A DNA stretch of 64,000 nt. Source: Mycobacterium shinjukuense. Its GTDB lineage: Bacteria > Actinomycetota > Actinomycetes > Mycobacteriales > Mycobacteriaceae. Shown here piece by piece: positions 55,629 through 64,000 of this stretch. A program made the position numbers and the translations under genes. Each line of letters starts with the position of its first letter. Position 1 is the stretch's first letter. Where the stretch lies: assembly GCF_010730055.1 (NCBI RefSeq), contig NZ_AP022575.1, positions 248,001-312,000 on the forward strand. The letters run 5' to 3'. Below the pieces are notes generated by a model. It was not told where the DNA came from, did no database searches, and was given only the letters and a program-made list of their open reading frames with translations.

Positions 55629-56576
55629 CTAACCACCGGCCGGTACCGCGACGGGTGTGGCGGGACGTGGCCAACGCTGCGTGATCATGTCGGCGCGACC
55701 GTTTGCCGGCGTGCGGGATCGTGACCGCGGCCGAGCCGTTGGGCTGCCGAGCCTTTCGCCCAGCGCGTCGCGCAGGGCGACCAGCAGCTCATCGGCGGCC
55801 AACGCGTACGCGGCTGCCGACGGGTGGTAGCGGTCGGCGGAGAACATCACCTCAGGCATCTCCCGGAACTTGGGGGCCAGCAGATGACCCAACGGCACCG
55901 GCACACCACCGGCGGCCGCAACCACCGCGGCCTGGGCACGGGCCAGCCGGACACCACGGGTGTGCGCCAGGAAGCGCAGCGGTTGCGGGATGGCGGTGAT
56001 CACGCCCAGATCCGGGCAGGTGCCGACGACCACCGCCGCGCCACTGGCACGCAACCTACGCACCACCGAGCCCAGCCGCGCGGCGGACGGACCGATACCG
56101 TTTCCCGCCGTGATGTCGTTGGCGCCGATCATGATCACCGCCGCGTCCGGGGGCGGGCCGGCCACAAACATGGCATCGACCTGACCGCACACGCCTTTCG
56201 ATGTGGCCCCCACGATCGCCTTGGTGCTCAGCCGGACCCGCATCCCGGTCTCCTCCGCGAGTCCGCGCGCGATCAGCACACCCGGCACTTGCTCGGCACT
56301 GCTGCAGCCGTACCCGGTCGCCGTCGAGTCACCGAACATCATCAGGTGCAGGTCGAAATGCACCCCGCGCCGCCACCGTTGCACGGGCCCGCCGCCTTGG
56401 GTGTAGACGCCGTCGGCGCGCGGCGACGCGTCCGACAGTTTGGGAATCACGGTGCGCGCGTGCATGGCCTGGCCGACTAGCAGGTTTCGTGCACCCAGAT
56501 AGGCCGTGCCCGTCGAGGCGAGTGCACCCGCAGTGGCCAAAGCGATAGTCGAACGCCGCGGCACGCGTATGCCCAC
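55629..56576 (-). CDS. SGNH-hydrolase esterase (Rv1075c-like)
   Basis: 315 residues. The N-terminus (TIALATAGALASTGTAYLGA) is a membrane anchor or signal peptide. Block I DSTATGYG with the Ser nucleophile, block II in VVGATSKGVC-type turn, GANDITAGNGIG (block III, Asn) and DRYHPSAAAYALAADELL (block V, Asp-x-x-His) complete the SGNH set. The M. tuberculosis protein is a GDSL esterase. Divergent from lipU with 230 bp between. Confidence 0.88.
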   Translation of the reverse strand: MGIRVPRRSTIALATAGALASTGTAYLGARNLLVGQAMHARTVIPKLSDASPRADGVYTQGGGPVQRWRRGVHFDLHLMMFGDSTATGYGCSSAEQVPGVLIARGLAEETGMRVRLSTKAIVGATSKGVCGQVDAMFVAGPPPDAAVIMIGANDITAGNGIGPSAARLGSVVRRLRASGAAVVVGTCPDLGVITAIPQPLRFLAHTRGVRLARAQAAVVAAAGGVPVPLGHLLAPKFREMPEVMFSADRYHPSAAAYALAADELLVALRDALGERLGSPTARPRSRSRTPANGRADMITQRWPRPATPVAVPAGG

Positions 56577-56806
56577 GCCATCATTTTAGGACGATTGTGC
56601 CGATTTCGTGGGTAGCTGACGAACAAATCCGTTACGGTGTGGATCAAATGTGGTATCGAATCAGACTCGGTGAATGTTGTAACGGAAAACAGCTGTCAAG
56701 CTAAGTTCGCGAGGTTGGCTGAACGCTTCGGCGAGCAGGTGAACCGGACGCTCAACCGCTTCGTTGCATGCTGTATCGGACTACAACGGCGTAGGAAGTG
56801 TTGGGC

Positions 56807-57874
56807 ATGACCGCACCCAGTAAGGTATCCGGCTCACCCAGAGTCGTCATTCGTCCGCGCGACGTGTTGAAGGCACGTAGACTTGAAGCACGCAGGTTTG
56901 CGATCAGCGACGGCGCTCCCGTCGAGGTCGTCGAGTCTGGTCCCAGCATCCCTGCGCGATTAGCTACGCTGGCGTCACGGGTGACGGTCCGGCCGGTTTT
57001 GGCTGTCGGTAGCTATGTTCCTCGGCTGCCCTGGCCGTGGGGTCTCATCGACCATGCCGCCAGGGTGTTGCTCCCGGCGACGAGCACCGTTCGAGCCGAG
57101 GTGAGCCTGCCTAACGCGTCGGCACAACTGGTCCGGGCGGCGGGTGTACTGCCCGCGGACGGCACTCGACGGGTGGTTCTCTATCTGCACGGAGGCGCGT
57201 TTCTCACCTGCGGAGCAAACTCGCATGGCCGACTGGTCGAACTGCTCTCGAAGTTCGCTGACGCACCCGTACTGGTGGTCAACTATCGGCTGCTGCCCAA
57301 GCACTCCATCGGCATGGCACTCGACGACAGCCACGACGGGTATCGGTGGTTGAGGCTGTTGGGATACGACCCGGAGCAGATCGTGCTGGCGGGCGATTCC
57401 GCGGGCGGGTATCTGGCGCTGGCGCTGGCGCAGCGGCTACAGGACGAGGGCGAGGAACCGGCGGCCCTGGTGGCGATCTCGCCACTGCTGCAGCTGGCAA
57501 AGAAGGGAAAGCAGGCTCATCCCAATATCAAGACCGATGCCATGTTTCCGTCAAAGGCATTCGACGCGCTTGATGTGTTAGTTGCTAGCGCGGCCGCTAA
57601 GAACACGGTAGACGGCAAACCCGAAGAGGTTTACGAACCTTTAGAGCATATCAAGCCGGGCCTGCCGCGGACGCTGATTCACGTGTCCGGATCCGAGGTG
57701 TTGCTGCACGACGCGCAGTTGGCGGCTCGCAAGTTGGCGGCCGTCGGCGTGCCGGCGGAGGTTCGCGTCTGGCCGGGGCAGCTGCACGACTTTCAGGTCG
57801 CCGCGCCGATGGTGCCCGAGGCGATCCGTTCGCTGCGCCAAATCGGGGAGTACATCCGCGAGGCCACCGGCTAG
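56807..57874 (+). CDS. lipU: LipU-like lipase/esterase, HSL family
   Basis: 355 residues from ATG 56807. Hormone-sensitive lipase family: the HGG oxyanion motif in VVLYLHGGAFLTCGANSHG, nucleophile GDSAGGYLALALA, and the C-terminal VWPGQLHDFQVAAP with the catalytic His; Asp lies in HVSGSEVLLHDAQ. Cleaves short- to medium-chain esters. Equals Rv1076. The 230 bp upstream are AT-rich and should hold promoters for both divergent genes. Confidence 0.92.
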   Translation: MTAPSKVSGSPRVVIRPRDVLKARRLEARRFAISDGAPVEVVESGPSIPARLATLASRVTVRPVLAVGSYVPRLPWPWGLIDHAARVLLPATSTVRAEVSLPNASAQLVRAAGVLPADGTRRVVLYLHGGAFLTCGANSHGRLVELLSKFADAPVLVVNYRLLPKHSIGMALDDSHDGYRWLRLLGYDPEQIVLAGDSAGGYLALALAQRLQDEGEEPAALVAISPLLQLAKKGKQAHPNIKTDAMFPSKAFDALDVLVASAAAKNTVDGKPEEVYEPLEHIKPGLPRTLIHVSGSEVLLHDAQLAARKLAAVGVPAEVRVWPGQLHDFQVAAPMVPEAIRSLRQIGEYIREATG

Positions 57875-57944
57875 CGTGGGCTGCGACGCCATAGCGCAGG
57901 TGCGCGCATGTGCGCGGCCCGAAATCCCCTGAGACGATGAAGGC

Positions 57945-59339
57945 ATGCGGATTGCGCGGCACATCAGCGACCTCATCGGCGGCACGCCCCTGGTTCGGCT
58001 GAACTCGGTCGTCCCCGAGGGGGCCGGAATCGTGGCCGCAAAGGTCGAATACCTCAACCCCGGTGGCAGCTCCAAGGACCGGATCGCGGTGAAGATGATC
58101 GAGGCCGCCGAGGCCAGCGGGCACCTGAAACCGGGCGGCACCATCGTCGAACCCACCTCGGGCAACACCGGAGTCGGCCTGGCCCTGGTCGCCCAACACC
58201 GCGGCTACAAATGCATCTTCGTCTGCCCGGACAAGGTCAGCGAAGACAAACGTAACGTGCTGATCGCCTACGGCGCCGAGGTGGTGGTGTGCCCGACGGC
58301 GGTGCCACCCGAGGATCCGGACAGCTACTACAGCGTCTCCGACCGGTTGGTCGCAGAGATCGACGGCGCCTGGAAACCCGACCAGTACGCCAACCCGGCC
58401 GGACCGGCCAGCCACTACGAGACCACCGGCCCCGAGATCTGGGCCGACACCGACGGCAAGGTCACCCATTTCGTGGCGGGCATCGGCACCGGCGGCACCA
58501 TCACCGGCGCCGGCCGCTACCTCAAGGAGGTGTCGGGCGGTCGGGTGCGCATCATCGGCGCCGACCCGGAGGGGTCGGTGTATTCGGGCGGCACCGGCCG
58601 GCCCTATCTGGTCGAGGGGGTCGGTGAGGATTTCTGGCCCGCCGCCTACGACCCGTCGGTGCCCGACGAGATCATCGCGGTGTCGGACTCCGACTCGTTC
58701 GACATGACCCGGCGGCTGGCCCGGGAAGAGGCGCTGCTGGTCGGCGGGTCCTGCGGGATGGCGGTGGTGGCCGCGCTGAAGGTCGCCGAGGAAGCCGGGC
58801 CGGATGCGCTGGTCGTCGTTCTGCTGCCGGACGGCGGCCGCGGCTACATGTCGAAGATCTTCAACGACGCGTGGATGTCGTCGTACGGCTTCCTGCGCCG
58901 CCGCCTCGACGGGTCGACCGAGCAGGCCACAGTTGGCGACGTGTTGCGCCGCAAATCCGGCGCGCTGCCGGATTTAGTGCACACCCATCCATCCGAGACG
59001 GTGCGCGACGCCATCGGGATTCTGCGCGAGTACGGGGTGTCACAGATGCCGGTGGTGGGTGCCGAGCCGCCGGTGATGGCGGGCGAGGTTGCCGGAAGCG
59101 TCTCGGAACGCGAGCTGCTTTCGGCCGTTTTCGAGGGTCGAGCCAACCTGGCCGACGCCGTCTCGGAGCACATGAGCCCGCCGTTGCCGATGATCGGCGC
59201 CGGGGAATTGGTCAGCGCCGCGGGTAAGGCATTGCGGGACTGGGACGCGTTGATGGTGGTGGAGGAGGGCAAACCGATCGGGGTGATTACCCGGTACGAC
59301 TTGCTGGGCTTTGTGTCGGAGGGATCGCCGCGCCGCTGA
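57945..59339 (+). CDS. cbs: Cystathionine beta-synthase
   Basis: 464 residues. PLP-dependent core (1-320): DLIGGTPLVRLNSV, the PLP Lys in NPGGSSKDRIAVKMIEAA, PTSGNTGVGLAL phosphate loop, GTGGTITGAGRYLKE. Two CBS domains follow (HTHPSETVRDAIGILREYGV, then the pair around DWDALMVVEEGKPIGVITRY). It condenses serine and homocysteine to cystathionine in transsulfuration toward cysteine. metB is 850 bp further on. Equals Rv1077. Confidence 0.96.
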   Translation: MRIARHISDLIGGTPLVRLNSVVPEGAGIVAAKVEYLNPGGSSKDRIAVKMIEAAEASGHLKPGGTIVEPTSGNTGVGLALVAQHRGYKCIFVCPDKVSEDKRNVLIAYGAEVVVCPTAVPPEDPDSYYSVSDRLVAEIDGAWKPDQYANPAGPASHYETTGPEIWADTDGKVTHFVAGIGTGGTITGAGRYLKEVSGGRVRIIGADPEGSVYSGGTGRPYLVEGVGEDFWPAAYDPSVPDEIIAVSDSDSFDMTRRLAREEALLVGGSCGMAVVAALKVAEEAGPDALVVVLLPDGGRGYMSKIFNDAWMSSYGFLRRRLDGSTEQATVGDVLRRKSGALPDLVHTHPSETVRDAIGILREYGVSQMPVVGAEPPVMAGEVAGSVSERELLSAVFEGRANLADAVSEHMSPPLPMIGAGELVSAAGKALRDWDALMVVEEGKPIGVITRYDLLGFVSEGSPRR

Positions 59340-59444
59340 CGCCAACTGTGACGCAGGTCTCGCCCGGCCGTTGGGCGCGCTGGGGCCTCAGGTACTGTAA
59401 TGCGGCCTAGTCCTAGTCAGCTAATCCCGAGTGGAAGGTTGCCC

Positions 59445-60152
59445 ATGTCCGATCAGCCGCCCGGCGGGTCCTACCCCCCACCTCCCCCGCCGCCATCGGA
59501 GGGGAATGAGCCACCCTCCGGCTCGTACCCGCCCCCACCCGGCGGGTCCTACCCGCCGCCACCGTCGGGCTCGTACCCGCCGCCGCCCCCGCCGCCACCC
59601 GGCGGCTCCTACCCGCCGGCACCACCGTCGGCCGGGGGCTACGCGCCGCCGCCGCCGGGGCCGGCGATCCGTGACATGCCGACGGAGTCCTACACGCCGT
59701 GGTTCACCCGCGTGCTGGCGGCGCTCATCGACCTGGCGCCCTACCTCGTCATCATCGGCATCGGCTGGGTAATCATGCTGGTCACCCAGACGTCGTCGTG
59801 TGTCACCAACGTCGGGCAATACGAGGTCGGCCAGTACTGCGTCTCCGGGCCCTCGATGATCGGCCAGCTGGCGCAATGGTTGCTGTATCTGGTGGGGTTG
59901 GCCTACCTGGTCTGGGACTACGGTTACCGCCAGGGCACCACCGGATCGAGCATCGGGAAGTCGGTGATGAAGTTCAAGGTGGTCAGCGAGACGACCGGGC
60001 AGCCACTGGGTTTCGGGATGTCGGTTGTCCGCCAGCTCGCGCACGTTGTGGACGCGATCATCTGCTACATCGGTTTCCTGTTTCCGCTGTGGGACCGCAA
60101 ACGGCAAACCCTGGCGGACAAGATCATGACGACGGTGTGCCTGCCGATCTGA
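59445..60152 (+). CDS. pra: Proline-rich antigen homologue Pra, RDD family
   Basis: 235 residues from ATG 59445 (GGAAGG upstream). The first 85 residues are a Pro/Gly/Ser/Tyr repeat with PPGGSYPPPP-type units. A RDD membrane domain follows: the signature RVLAALIDLAPYLVIIGIGW, LVTQTSS, QLAQWLLYLVGLAYLVWDYG, GYRQGTTGSSIGKSVMKFKV and ending WDRKRQTLADKIMTTVCLPI. Equals Rv1078, a homologue of the M. leprae 36-kDa antigen. Transport role unknown. Confidence 0.93.
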   Translation: MSDQPPGGSYPPPPPPPSEGNEPPSGSYPPPPGGSYPPPPSGSYPPPPPPPPGGSYPPAPPSAGGYAPPPPGPAIRDMPTESYTPWFTRVLAALIDLAPYLVIIGIGWVIMLVTQTSSCVTNVGQYEVGQYCVSGPSMIGQLAQWLLYLVGLAYLVWDYGYRQGTTGSSIGKSVMKFKVVSETTGQPLGFGMSVVRQLAHVVDAIICYIGFLFPLWDRKRQTLADKIMTTVCLPI

Positions 60153-60193
60153 CGCGGAAAGCCGGGGCGCCACCGCGGATGGGCTGACCATCG

Positions 60194-61378
60194 ATGAGCG
60201 AAGACGCCGCGCGGCGGCACCCGTTCACCGGGCTGGCCACCACGGCCATCCACGCCGGCTCCCGTCCGGACCCGGCCACCGGGGCCGTCAACACCCCGAT
60301 CTATGCCAGCAGCACGTTTGCTCAAGACGGTGTCGGCGGGCTGCGCGGCGGCTTCGAATACGCCCGCACCGGCAATCCCACCCGGGCCGCGTTGGAGGCC
60401 GCGCTGGCGGCCGTCGAGGCGGGCACGTTCGGGCGCGCGTTCAGTTCCGGGATGGCCGCCGCCGACTGTGCCCTGCGGGCGATGTTGCGGCCCGGCGATC
60501 ATGTGGTCATTCCCGACGACGCCTACGGCGGCACCTTCCGGTTGATCGACAAGGTGTTCACCCACTGGGGTGTCGACTACACGCCGGTGGCGCTGGCGGA
60601 CCTGGACGCGGTGCGGGCCGCGATCACCGCGCGCACCCGGCTGATCTGGGTGGAGACCCCGACCAACCCGCTGCTGTCCATCGCCGACATCGCGGCCATC
60701 GCTGCTCTGGCCGCCGACAGCTCGGTAAAGGTATTGGTGGACAACACCTTTGCCTCGCCCGCGCTGCAGCAGCCGTTGACGCTGGGCGCCGACGTGGTGC
60801 TGCACTCGACCACCAAGTACATCGGCGGGCACTCCGACGTGGTGGGCGGGGCATTGGTCACCAATGACGAGGCGCTGGACCGGGCTTTCGCCTTCCTGCA
60901 GAACGGGACCGGGGCGGTGCCGGGCCCGTTCGACGCCTACCTGACCCTGCGCGGCCTGAAGACGTTGGTGCTGCGGATGCAGCGGCACAGCGAAAACGCC
61001 GCTGCCGTAGCCGAATTCCTGGCCGGGCATCCGGCGGTGAGCGCGGTGCTGTATCCGGGCCTGCCGGCGCATCGCGGCCACGAGATCGCCGCGCGGCAGA
61101 TGCGCGGGTTCGGCGGCATGGTCTCGCTGCGGATGCGGGCCGGTCGGCAAGCCGCCATGGATCTGTGTGCCAACACCAAGGTCTTCATCCTGGCCGAATC
61201 GCTGGGTGGGGTGGAGTCGCTGATCGAACATCCCGGCACCATGACGCACGCGTCGACGGTCGGCTCACGGTTAGAGGTGCCCGACGACCTGGTGCGGCTC
61301 TCGGTCGGTATCGAGGATGTCGCCGACCTGCTCGGCGACATCGAGCAGGCCCTGGCCCAGCTTGGCGAGCAGACGTGA
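60194..61378 (+). CDS. metB: Cystathionine gamma-synthase/lyase MetB
   Basis: 394 residues. Cys/Met-metabolism PLP family: TTAIHAGSRPDPATGAVNTP, EYARTGNPTRAALEAALAAV, FSSGMAADC-type glycine loop, VDNTFASPALQQPLTLGADV, the PLP Lys in HSTTKYIGGHSDVVGG, and ESLGGVESLIEHPGTMTHAS. It acts in the cystathionine steps of methionine/cysteine synthesis with Cbs. Its last codons lie in the left arm of a palindrome. Equals Rv1079. Confidence 0.95.
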   Translation: MSEDAARRHPFTGLATTAIHAGSRPDPATGAVNTPIYASSTFAQDGVGGLRGGFEYARTGNPTRAALEAALAAVEAGTFGRAFSSGMAAADCALRAMLRPGDHVVIPDDAYGGTFRLIDKVFTHWGVDYTPVALADLDAVRAAITARTRLIWVETPTNPLLSIADIAAIAALAADSSVKVLVDNTFASPALQQPLTLGADVVLHSTTKYIGGHSDVVGGALVTNDEALDRAFAFLQNGTGAVPGPFDAYLTLRGLKTLVLRMQRHSENAAAVAEFLAGHPAVSAVLYPGLPAHRGHEIAARQMRGFGGMVSLRMRAGRQAAMDLCANTKVFILAESLGGVESLIEHPGTMTHASTVGSRLEVPDDLVRLSVGIEDVADLLGDIEQALAQLGEQT

Positions 61379-61424
61379 AAGCCCCCGCACGCACGGCGTG
61401 TCGGGGGCTTTCACGTCTGCTCGC
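61365..61424. terminator. 23-bp perfect palindrome between metB and greA
   Basis: Arms 61365-61387 and 61402-61424 are exact complements with a 14-nt loop; arm begins GCGAGCAGACGTGAAAGCCC. It includes the metB stop codon and ends 7 bp from the greA stop, so it can terminate both convergent genes. Its arms closely resemble the palindrome at 44589-44650. Confidence 0.8.
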
Positions 61425-61430
61425 GCGGGG

Positions 61431-61925
61431 CTAGGGGCGGTAGGGCTCCGCGCTGACCAGGGTGACGGAAACGGTGCTGCCGTTGGGCACGGTGTAGCTG
61501 CGGGTCTCGCCGACCTTGGCGTCAATCAACGCGCGGCCCAGCGGGGAATTGGGCGAGTACACCTCCAGCTTGCCGTCGCTGACGGCCTCCTGGCGGGTGG
61601 CGATGAGGAACGTCTCGCTGTCGGACTCGTCGCCGTTGTAGTAGACCGTCACCACCGAACCGGGCAGGGCCACCCCCGACTGCTCGGGCGCTTCGCCGAC
61701 CTTGGCGTTGTTGAGCAGATCCTGCAGCTGGCGGATGCGGGCCTCCTGGTGGCCCTGCTCCTCGCGGGCGGCGTGGTACCCGCCGTTCTCCCGCAGGTCG
61801 CCCTCCTCGCGGCGGTCGTTGATCTCCGCGGCGATGATCGGACGATTCGCGATCAGCTGGTCGAGCTCGGCCTTCAACCGGTCATGTGACTCCTGGGTCA
61901 ACCAGGTCACGTGAGTATCCGCCAT
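61431..61925 (-). CDS. greA: Transcription elongation factor GreA
   Basis: 164 residues from ATG 61925. N-terminal coiled coil (WLTQESHDRLKAELDQLIAN, DRREEGDLRENGGYHAAREE with the acidic tip) and C-terminal FKBP-like domain (SPNSPLGRALIDAKVGETRS). GreA rescues stalled RNA polymerase by stimulating transcript cleavage. Length equals that of Rv1080c. The 227 bp upstream, up to the next gene, contain an imperfect hairpin around ACGGTCC but no gene. Confidence 0.96.
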   Translation of the reverse strand: MADTHVTWLTQESHDRLKAELDQLIANRPIIAAEINDRREEGDLRENGGYHAAREEQGHQEARIRQLQDLLNNAKVGEAPEQSGVALPGSVVTVYYNGDESDSETFLIATRQEAVSDGKLEVYSPNSPLGRALIDAKVGETRSYTVPNGSTVSVTLVSAEPYRP

Positions 61926-62152
61926 CTCGTCGCGCTCCTTGTGTCGTCTTGTGTCGTCGTTCCGCGCAATCGCGTAAGTTTGTGATCCCGCTCTTCCGGG
62001 TAATGCGGGTCCCCAACCCACTGCTGCCGTGCTGCTGACGGCCGCTAAAGCAGCAATACACGGTCCCCCAGCAGGACCGTGCATATGTCGATGTTACCAC
62101 CGCGCTAACGGTTGGTGACTGCCATCTGCGCAGTTCGGCCGTCGTCGCCGGG

Positions 62153-62587
62153 TCACGGCGGGCGTAGATACGCGGGCACCGCTGTGCCGCAACCATATAC
62201 ATCGGCCATCGCCGGCGGCTTGCTGGCCTTCACCGTGGTCGTCACCGCCACCGTGTGCTGGTTGGCCGGCACGACCAGCACCTCCCGTCGGCCGGCCTCG
62301 CTGCCGTCGGCGGCCCGGGCCCGCACGATGCAGGCCACCGGCCGCGACGGGTCGGAGCGGGTCACGCCGATGGTCACCGACGCCGTCTCGTCGTCGATCA
62401 GTCGATAGCCGGTAAGCGTCCCGGTGACGGCGCTGGTGGCGATCCGCTGGTAGCCGTTGACGGCGACGGCGAGGCCGGCGGCGACGACCAATACCCCAAG
62501 GACAATGGCCAGACGGCGCCGTGCTGGGCGGGACAGCCGTTCGTGCCCGTAACGGGCTTCGGGACGGGAAACGGGCGCTGGGCTCAT
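62153..62587 (-). CDS. DUF4307 membrane-anchored protein (Rv1081c-like)
   Basis: 144 residues from ATG 62587. One membrane helix (RRRLAIVLGVLVVAAGLAVAV) then an extracytoplasmic beta-rich domain with RLIDDETASVTIGVTRSDPS and ACIVRARAADGSEAGRREVL. This is the DUF4307 pattern. It is divergent from mca across 87 bp, the usual arrangement in actinobacteria. The frame is open 900 bp further upstream but that part is antisense to mca. Function unknown. Confidence 0.88.
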   Translation of the reverse strand: MSPAPVSRPEARYGHERLSRPARRRLAIVLGVLVVAAGLAVAVNGYQRIATSAVTGTLTGYRLIDDETASVTIGVTRSDPSRPVACIVRARAADGSEAGRREVLVVPANQHTVAVTTTVKASKPPAMADVYGCGTAVPAYLRPP

Positions 62588-62674
62588 GCCTGGGTGCTTG
62601 TGAGGCGTCGAAGAACTGCAATTATAGGGACCCGAATAGGCTCGGGGTCGACGAGCGAACCGACAAGGGGGCAC

Positions 62675-63547
62675 GTGAGCGAACTGCGGTTGATGGCGGT
62701 GCACGCCCACCCCGACGACGAGTCCAGCAAGGGAGCGGCCACCCTCGCCCGCTACGCCGACGAGGGTCATCGCGTGCTGGTGGTGACGCTCACCGGCGGG
62801 GAACGCGGCGAGATCCTCAACCCGGCGATGGACCTGCCCGACGTGCATCGTCACATCGCCGAAATCCGCCGCGACGAGATGGCGAAGGCGGCCGAGATCC
62901 TCGGTGTCGAGCACACTTGGCTGGGCTTCGTCGACTCCGGCCTGCCCCAGGGTGACCCGCCTCCGCCGCTGCCCGAAGGGTGCTTCGCAATGGTGCCGCT
63001 GGAGGAGGCCACCGAGGCGCTGGTGCGCGTGGTCCGCGAGTTCCGCCCGCACGTGATGACCACCTACGATGAAAACGGCGGCTATCCGCATCCCGATCAC
63101 ATTCGCTGCCACCAGGTTTCGGTCGCCGCGTTCGAGGCGGCCGGCGACTACCGCCGCTTCCCCGATGCCGGTGCGCCGTGGACGGTGTCCAAGCTGTACT
63201 ACATCCACGGCTTCCTGCGGGAACGGGTGCAGATGCTGCAGGACGAGTTCGTCAGGCGCGGGCAGGAGGGGCCGTTCGGCAAATGGCTCGAACACTGGCA
63301 TCCCGACCACGACCCGTACGCCAACCGGGTGACCACCCGGGTGGAGTGCTCGGCGTACTTCGCCCAACGTGACGATGCGCTGCGGGCGCACGCCACCCAG
63401 ATCGACCCGAACGCGGAGTTCTTCGCCGCCCCGCTGTCCTGGCAGCAGGAGCTGTGGCCGACCGAGGAATTCGAGTTGGCGCGCTCCCGCGTGCCCGCGC
63501 ATCTGCCAGAGACCGAGCTGTTCGCCGGGATCGAGCCGGACCGATGA
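62675..63547 (+). CDS. mca: Mycothiol S-conjugate amidase
   Basis: 290 residues from GTG 62675 with AAGGGGG upstream. LmbE/PIG-L zinc hydrolase: VHAHPDDESSKGAATLARYA (zinc-binding His-Pro-Asp-Asp), YPHPDHIRCH (third zinc ligand) and the Mca-type C-terminus with WLEHWHPDHDPYANRVTTRV. Mca cleaves mycothiol-toxin conjugates to mercapturic acids, a detox step unique to actinobacteria. Overlaps the next gene at ATGA. Equals Rv1082. Confidence 0.95.
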   Translation: MSELRLMAVHAHPDDESSKGAATLARYADEGHRVLVVTLTGGERGEILNPAMDLPDVHRHIAEIRRDEMAKAAEILGVEHTWLGFVDSGLPQGDPPPPLPEGCFAMVPLEEATEALVRVVREFRPHVMTTYDENGGYPHPDHIRCHQVSVAAFEAAGDYRRFPDAGAPWTVSKLYYIHGFLRERVQMLQDEFVRRGQEGPFGKWLEHWHPDHDPYANRVTTRVECSAYFAQRDDALRAHATQIDPNAEFFAAPLSWQQELWPTEEFELARSRVPAHLPETELFAGIEPDR

Positions 63548-63810
63548 ACCCCTTTCTGCTCACCGTGATTGCAGACGGTGCACCGGGCAACCCCGGGCCC
63601 GAGTTCGGCAAGGCCAGCCCGCTGGGCCTGCTGGTTGTCGTGCTGTTGGTGATCGCCACGTTGTTTCTGCTGCGGTCGATGAACCGCCAACTCAAGAAGG
63701 TCCCCAAGTCGTTCGACCGCGACAACCCCGAACTCGACCAGGCAGCCGACGAGGGCACCGACCGCGACGGGTCGGCCCGACCACCGGAACCCCCCGATGA
63801 GCCCGCCTGA
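63544..63810 (+). CDS. Small single-helix membrane protein (Rv1083-like)
   Basis: 88 residues from ATG 63544, overlapping mca (ATGA). N-terminal residues 25-45 are a membrane helix (SPLGLLVVVLLVIATLFLLR), and the cytosolic part is charged (RQLKKVPKSFDRDNPELD) with a proline-rich end. Translationally coupled to mca. Function unknown. Confidence 0.85.
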   Translation: MNPFLLTVIADGAPGNPGPEFGKASPLGLLVVVLLVIATLFLLRSMNRQLKKVPKSFDRDNPELDQAADEGTDRDGSARPPEPPDEPA

Positions 63811-64000
63811 CCCGTCGGGCACCAACACCCTCGCGCAGGCCACCAGCCCGTATCTGCGCCAGCACGCCGACAACCCGGTGCACTGGCAGCAGTGGACGCC
63901 GCAGGCGCTGGCGGCGGCGGCCACGCGCGACGTGCCGATCCTGCTGTCGGTCGGCTATGCGGCGTGCCACTGGTGTCACGTCATGGCCCACGAGTCGTTC
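63797..64000 (+). CDS. Thioredoxin-domain protein (YyaL/Rv1084-like), N-terminal part
   Basis: Starts at ATG 63797, overlapping the previous gene by 14 bp, and runs off the window edge after 68 residues. The start TNTLAQATSPYLRQHADNPV and the redox motif YAACHWCHVMAHESF with CxxC (Cys-His-Trp-Cys) fit the large DUF255 family of thioredoxin-fold/glycosidase-like proteins. The rest, about 600 residues, lies outside. Confidence 0.9.
   Translation, partial: MSPPDPSGTNTLAQATSPYLRQHADNPVHWQQWTPQALAAAATRDVPILLSVGYAACHWCHVMAHESF

Noticed and set aside
62588..63502. Long N-terminal extension of the DUF4307 protein
   Set aside because: It is antisense to mca; the ATG at 62587 gives the family length and a proper membrane anchor.

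Overview
The window is chromosomal DNA of a slow-growing Mycobacterium. It has high GC and uses GTG and TTG starts freely. It carries a PE/PPE pair with two ESAT-6-like genes of the ESX-5 type, a mycothiol conjugate amidase, and a gene order that (from memory) matches the M. tuberculosis stretch from mazG/lpqU/eno (Rv1021-Rv1023) to Rv1084. The species cannot be named from the sequence alone. M. tuberculosis locus names below are recollections from gene order and protein similarity, not search results.

1-5.3 kb: end of mazG, lipoprotein lpqU, enolase, an FtsB/DivIC-like septum protein, a DUF501 protein, an exopolyphosphatase, and a small winged-helix-like ORF. 5.3-13.6 kb: one minus-strand potassium operon, [25-residue membrane peptide]-kdpF-A-B-C-D-E. 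All genes are co-oriented and several overlap at ATGA. KdpC carries a large extra segment. 13.6-16 kb: TrcS/TrcR two-component pair. 16.3-20.7 kb: a PknK-like kinase/STAND ATPase followed by an FHA-adenylyl cyclase. 20.7-23.6 kb: PE, PPE, EsxJ-like and EsxI-like genes, closed by a strong terminator.

24.0-40.0 kb is an accessory island. It is bounded by a 31-bp direct repeat that copies the 5' half of a tRNA gene; the intact tRNA stands at the right end beside a decayed tyrosine integrase. The island holds HipA-like and EcsC-like remnants, a divergent hypothetical pair, an Rpn-like nuclease with RAEG repeats, a two-gene AAA-ATPase/subtilisin cassette resembling the IetAS anti-phage system, an unknown 250-residue gene, a dead three-gene insertion sequence, an EspA/EspE-like secretion substrate lying exactly between two IS3 ends, and a dead IS1380 copy. 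The IetAS-like operon is the most notable system here.

40-64 kb returns to conserved backbone: a LysB-like esterase, the TrcR-linked beta-propeller (Rv1057-like), fadD14, Rv1059/Rv1060-like genes, a patatin, a cupin/rhodanese pair, the echA9-echA8-alpha/beta-hydrolase operon, a BI-1 protein, a broken Rv1073-like gene, fadA3, an SGNH esterase, lipU, cbs, pra, metB, greA, a DUF4307 protein, mca, a small membrane protein, and the start of a thioredoxin-domain protein. Sulfur and thiol genes (cupin/rhodanese, cbs, metB, mca) recur here. Convergent gene ends are marked by long, related palindromes.
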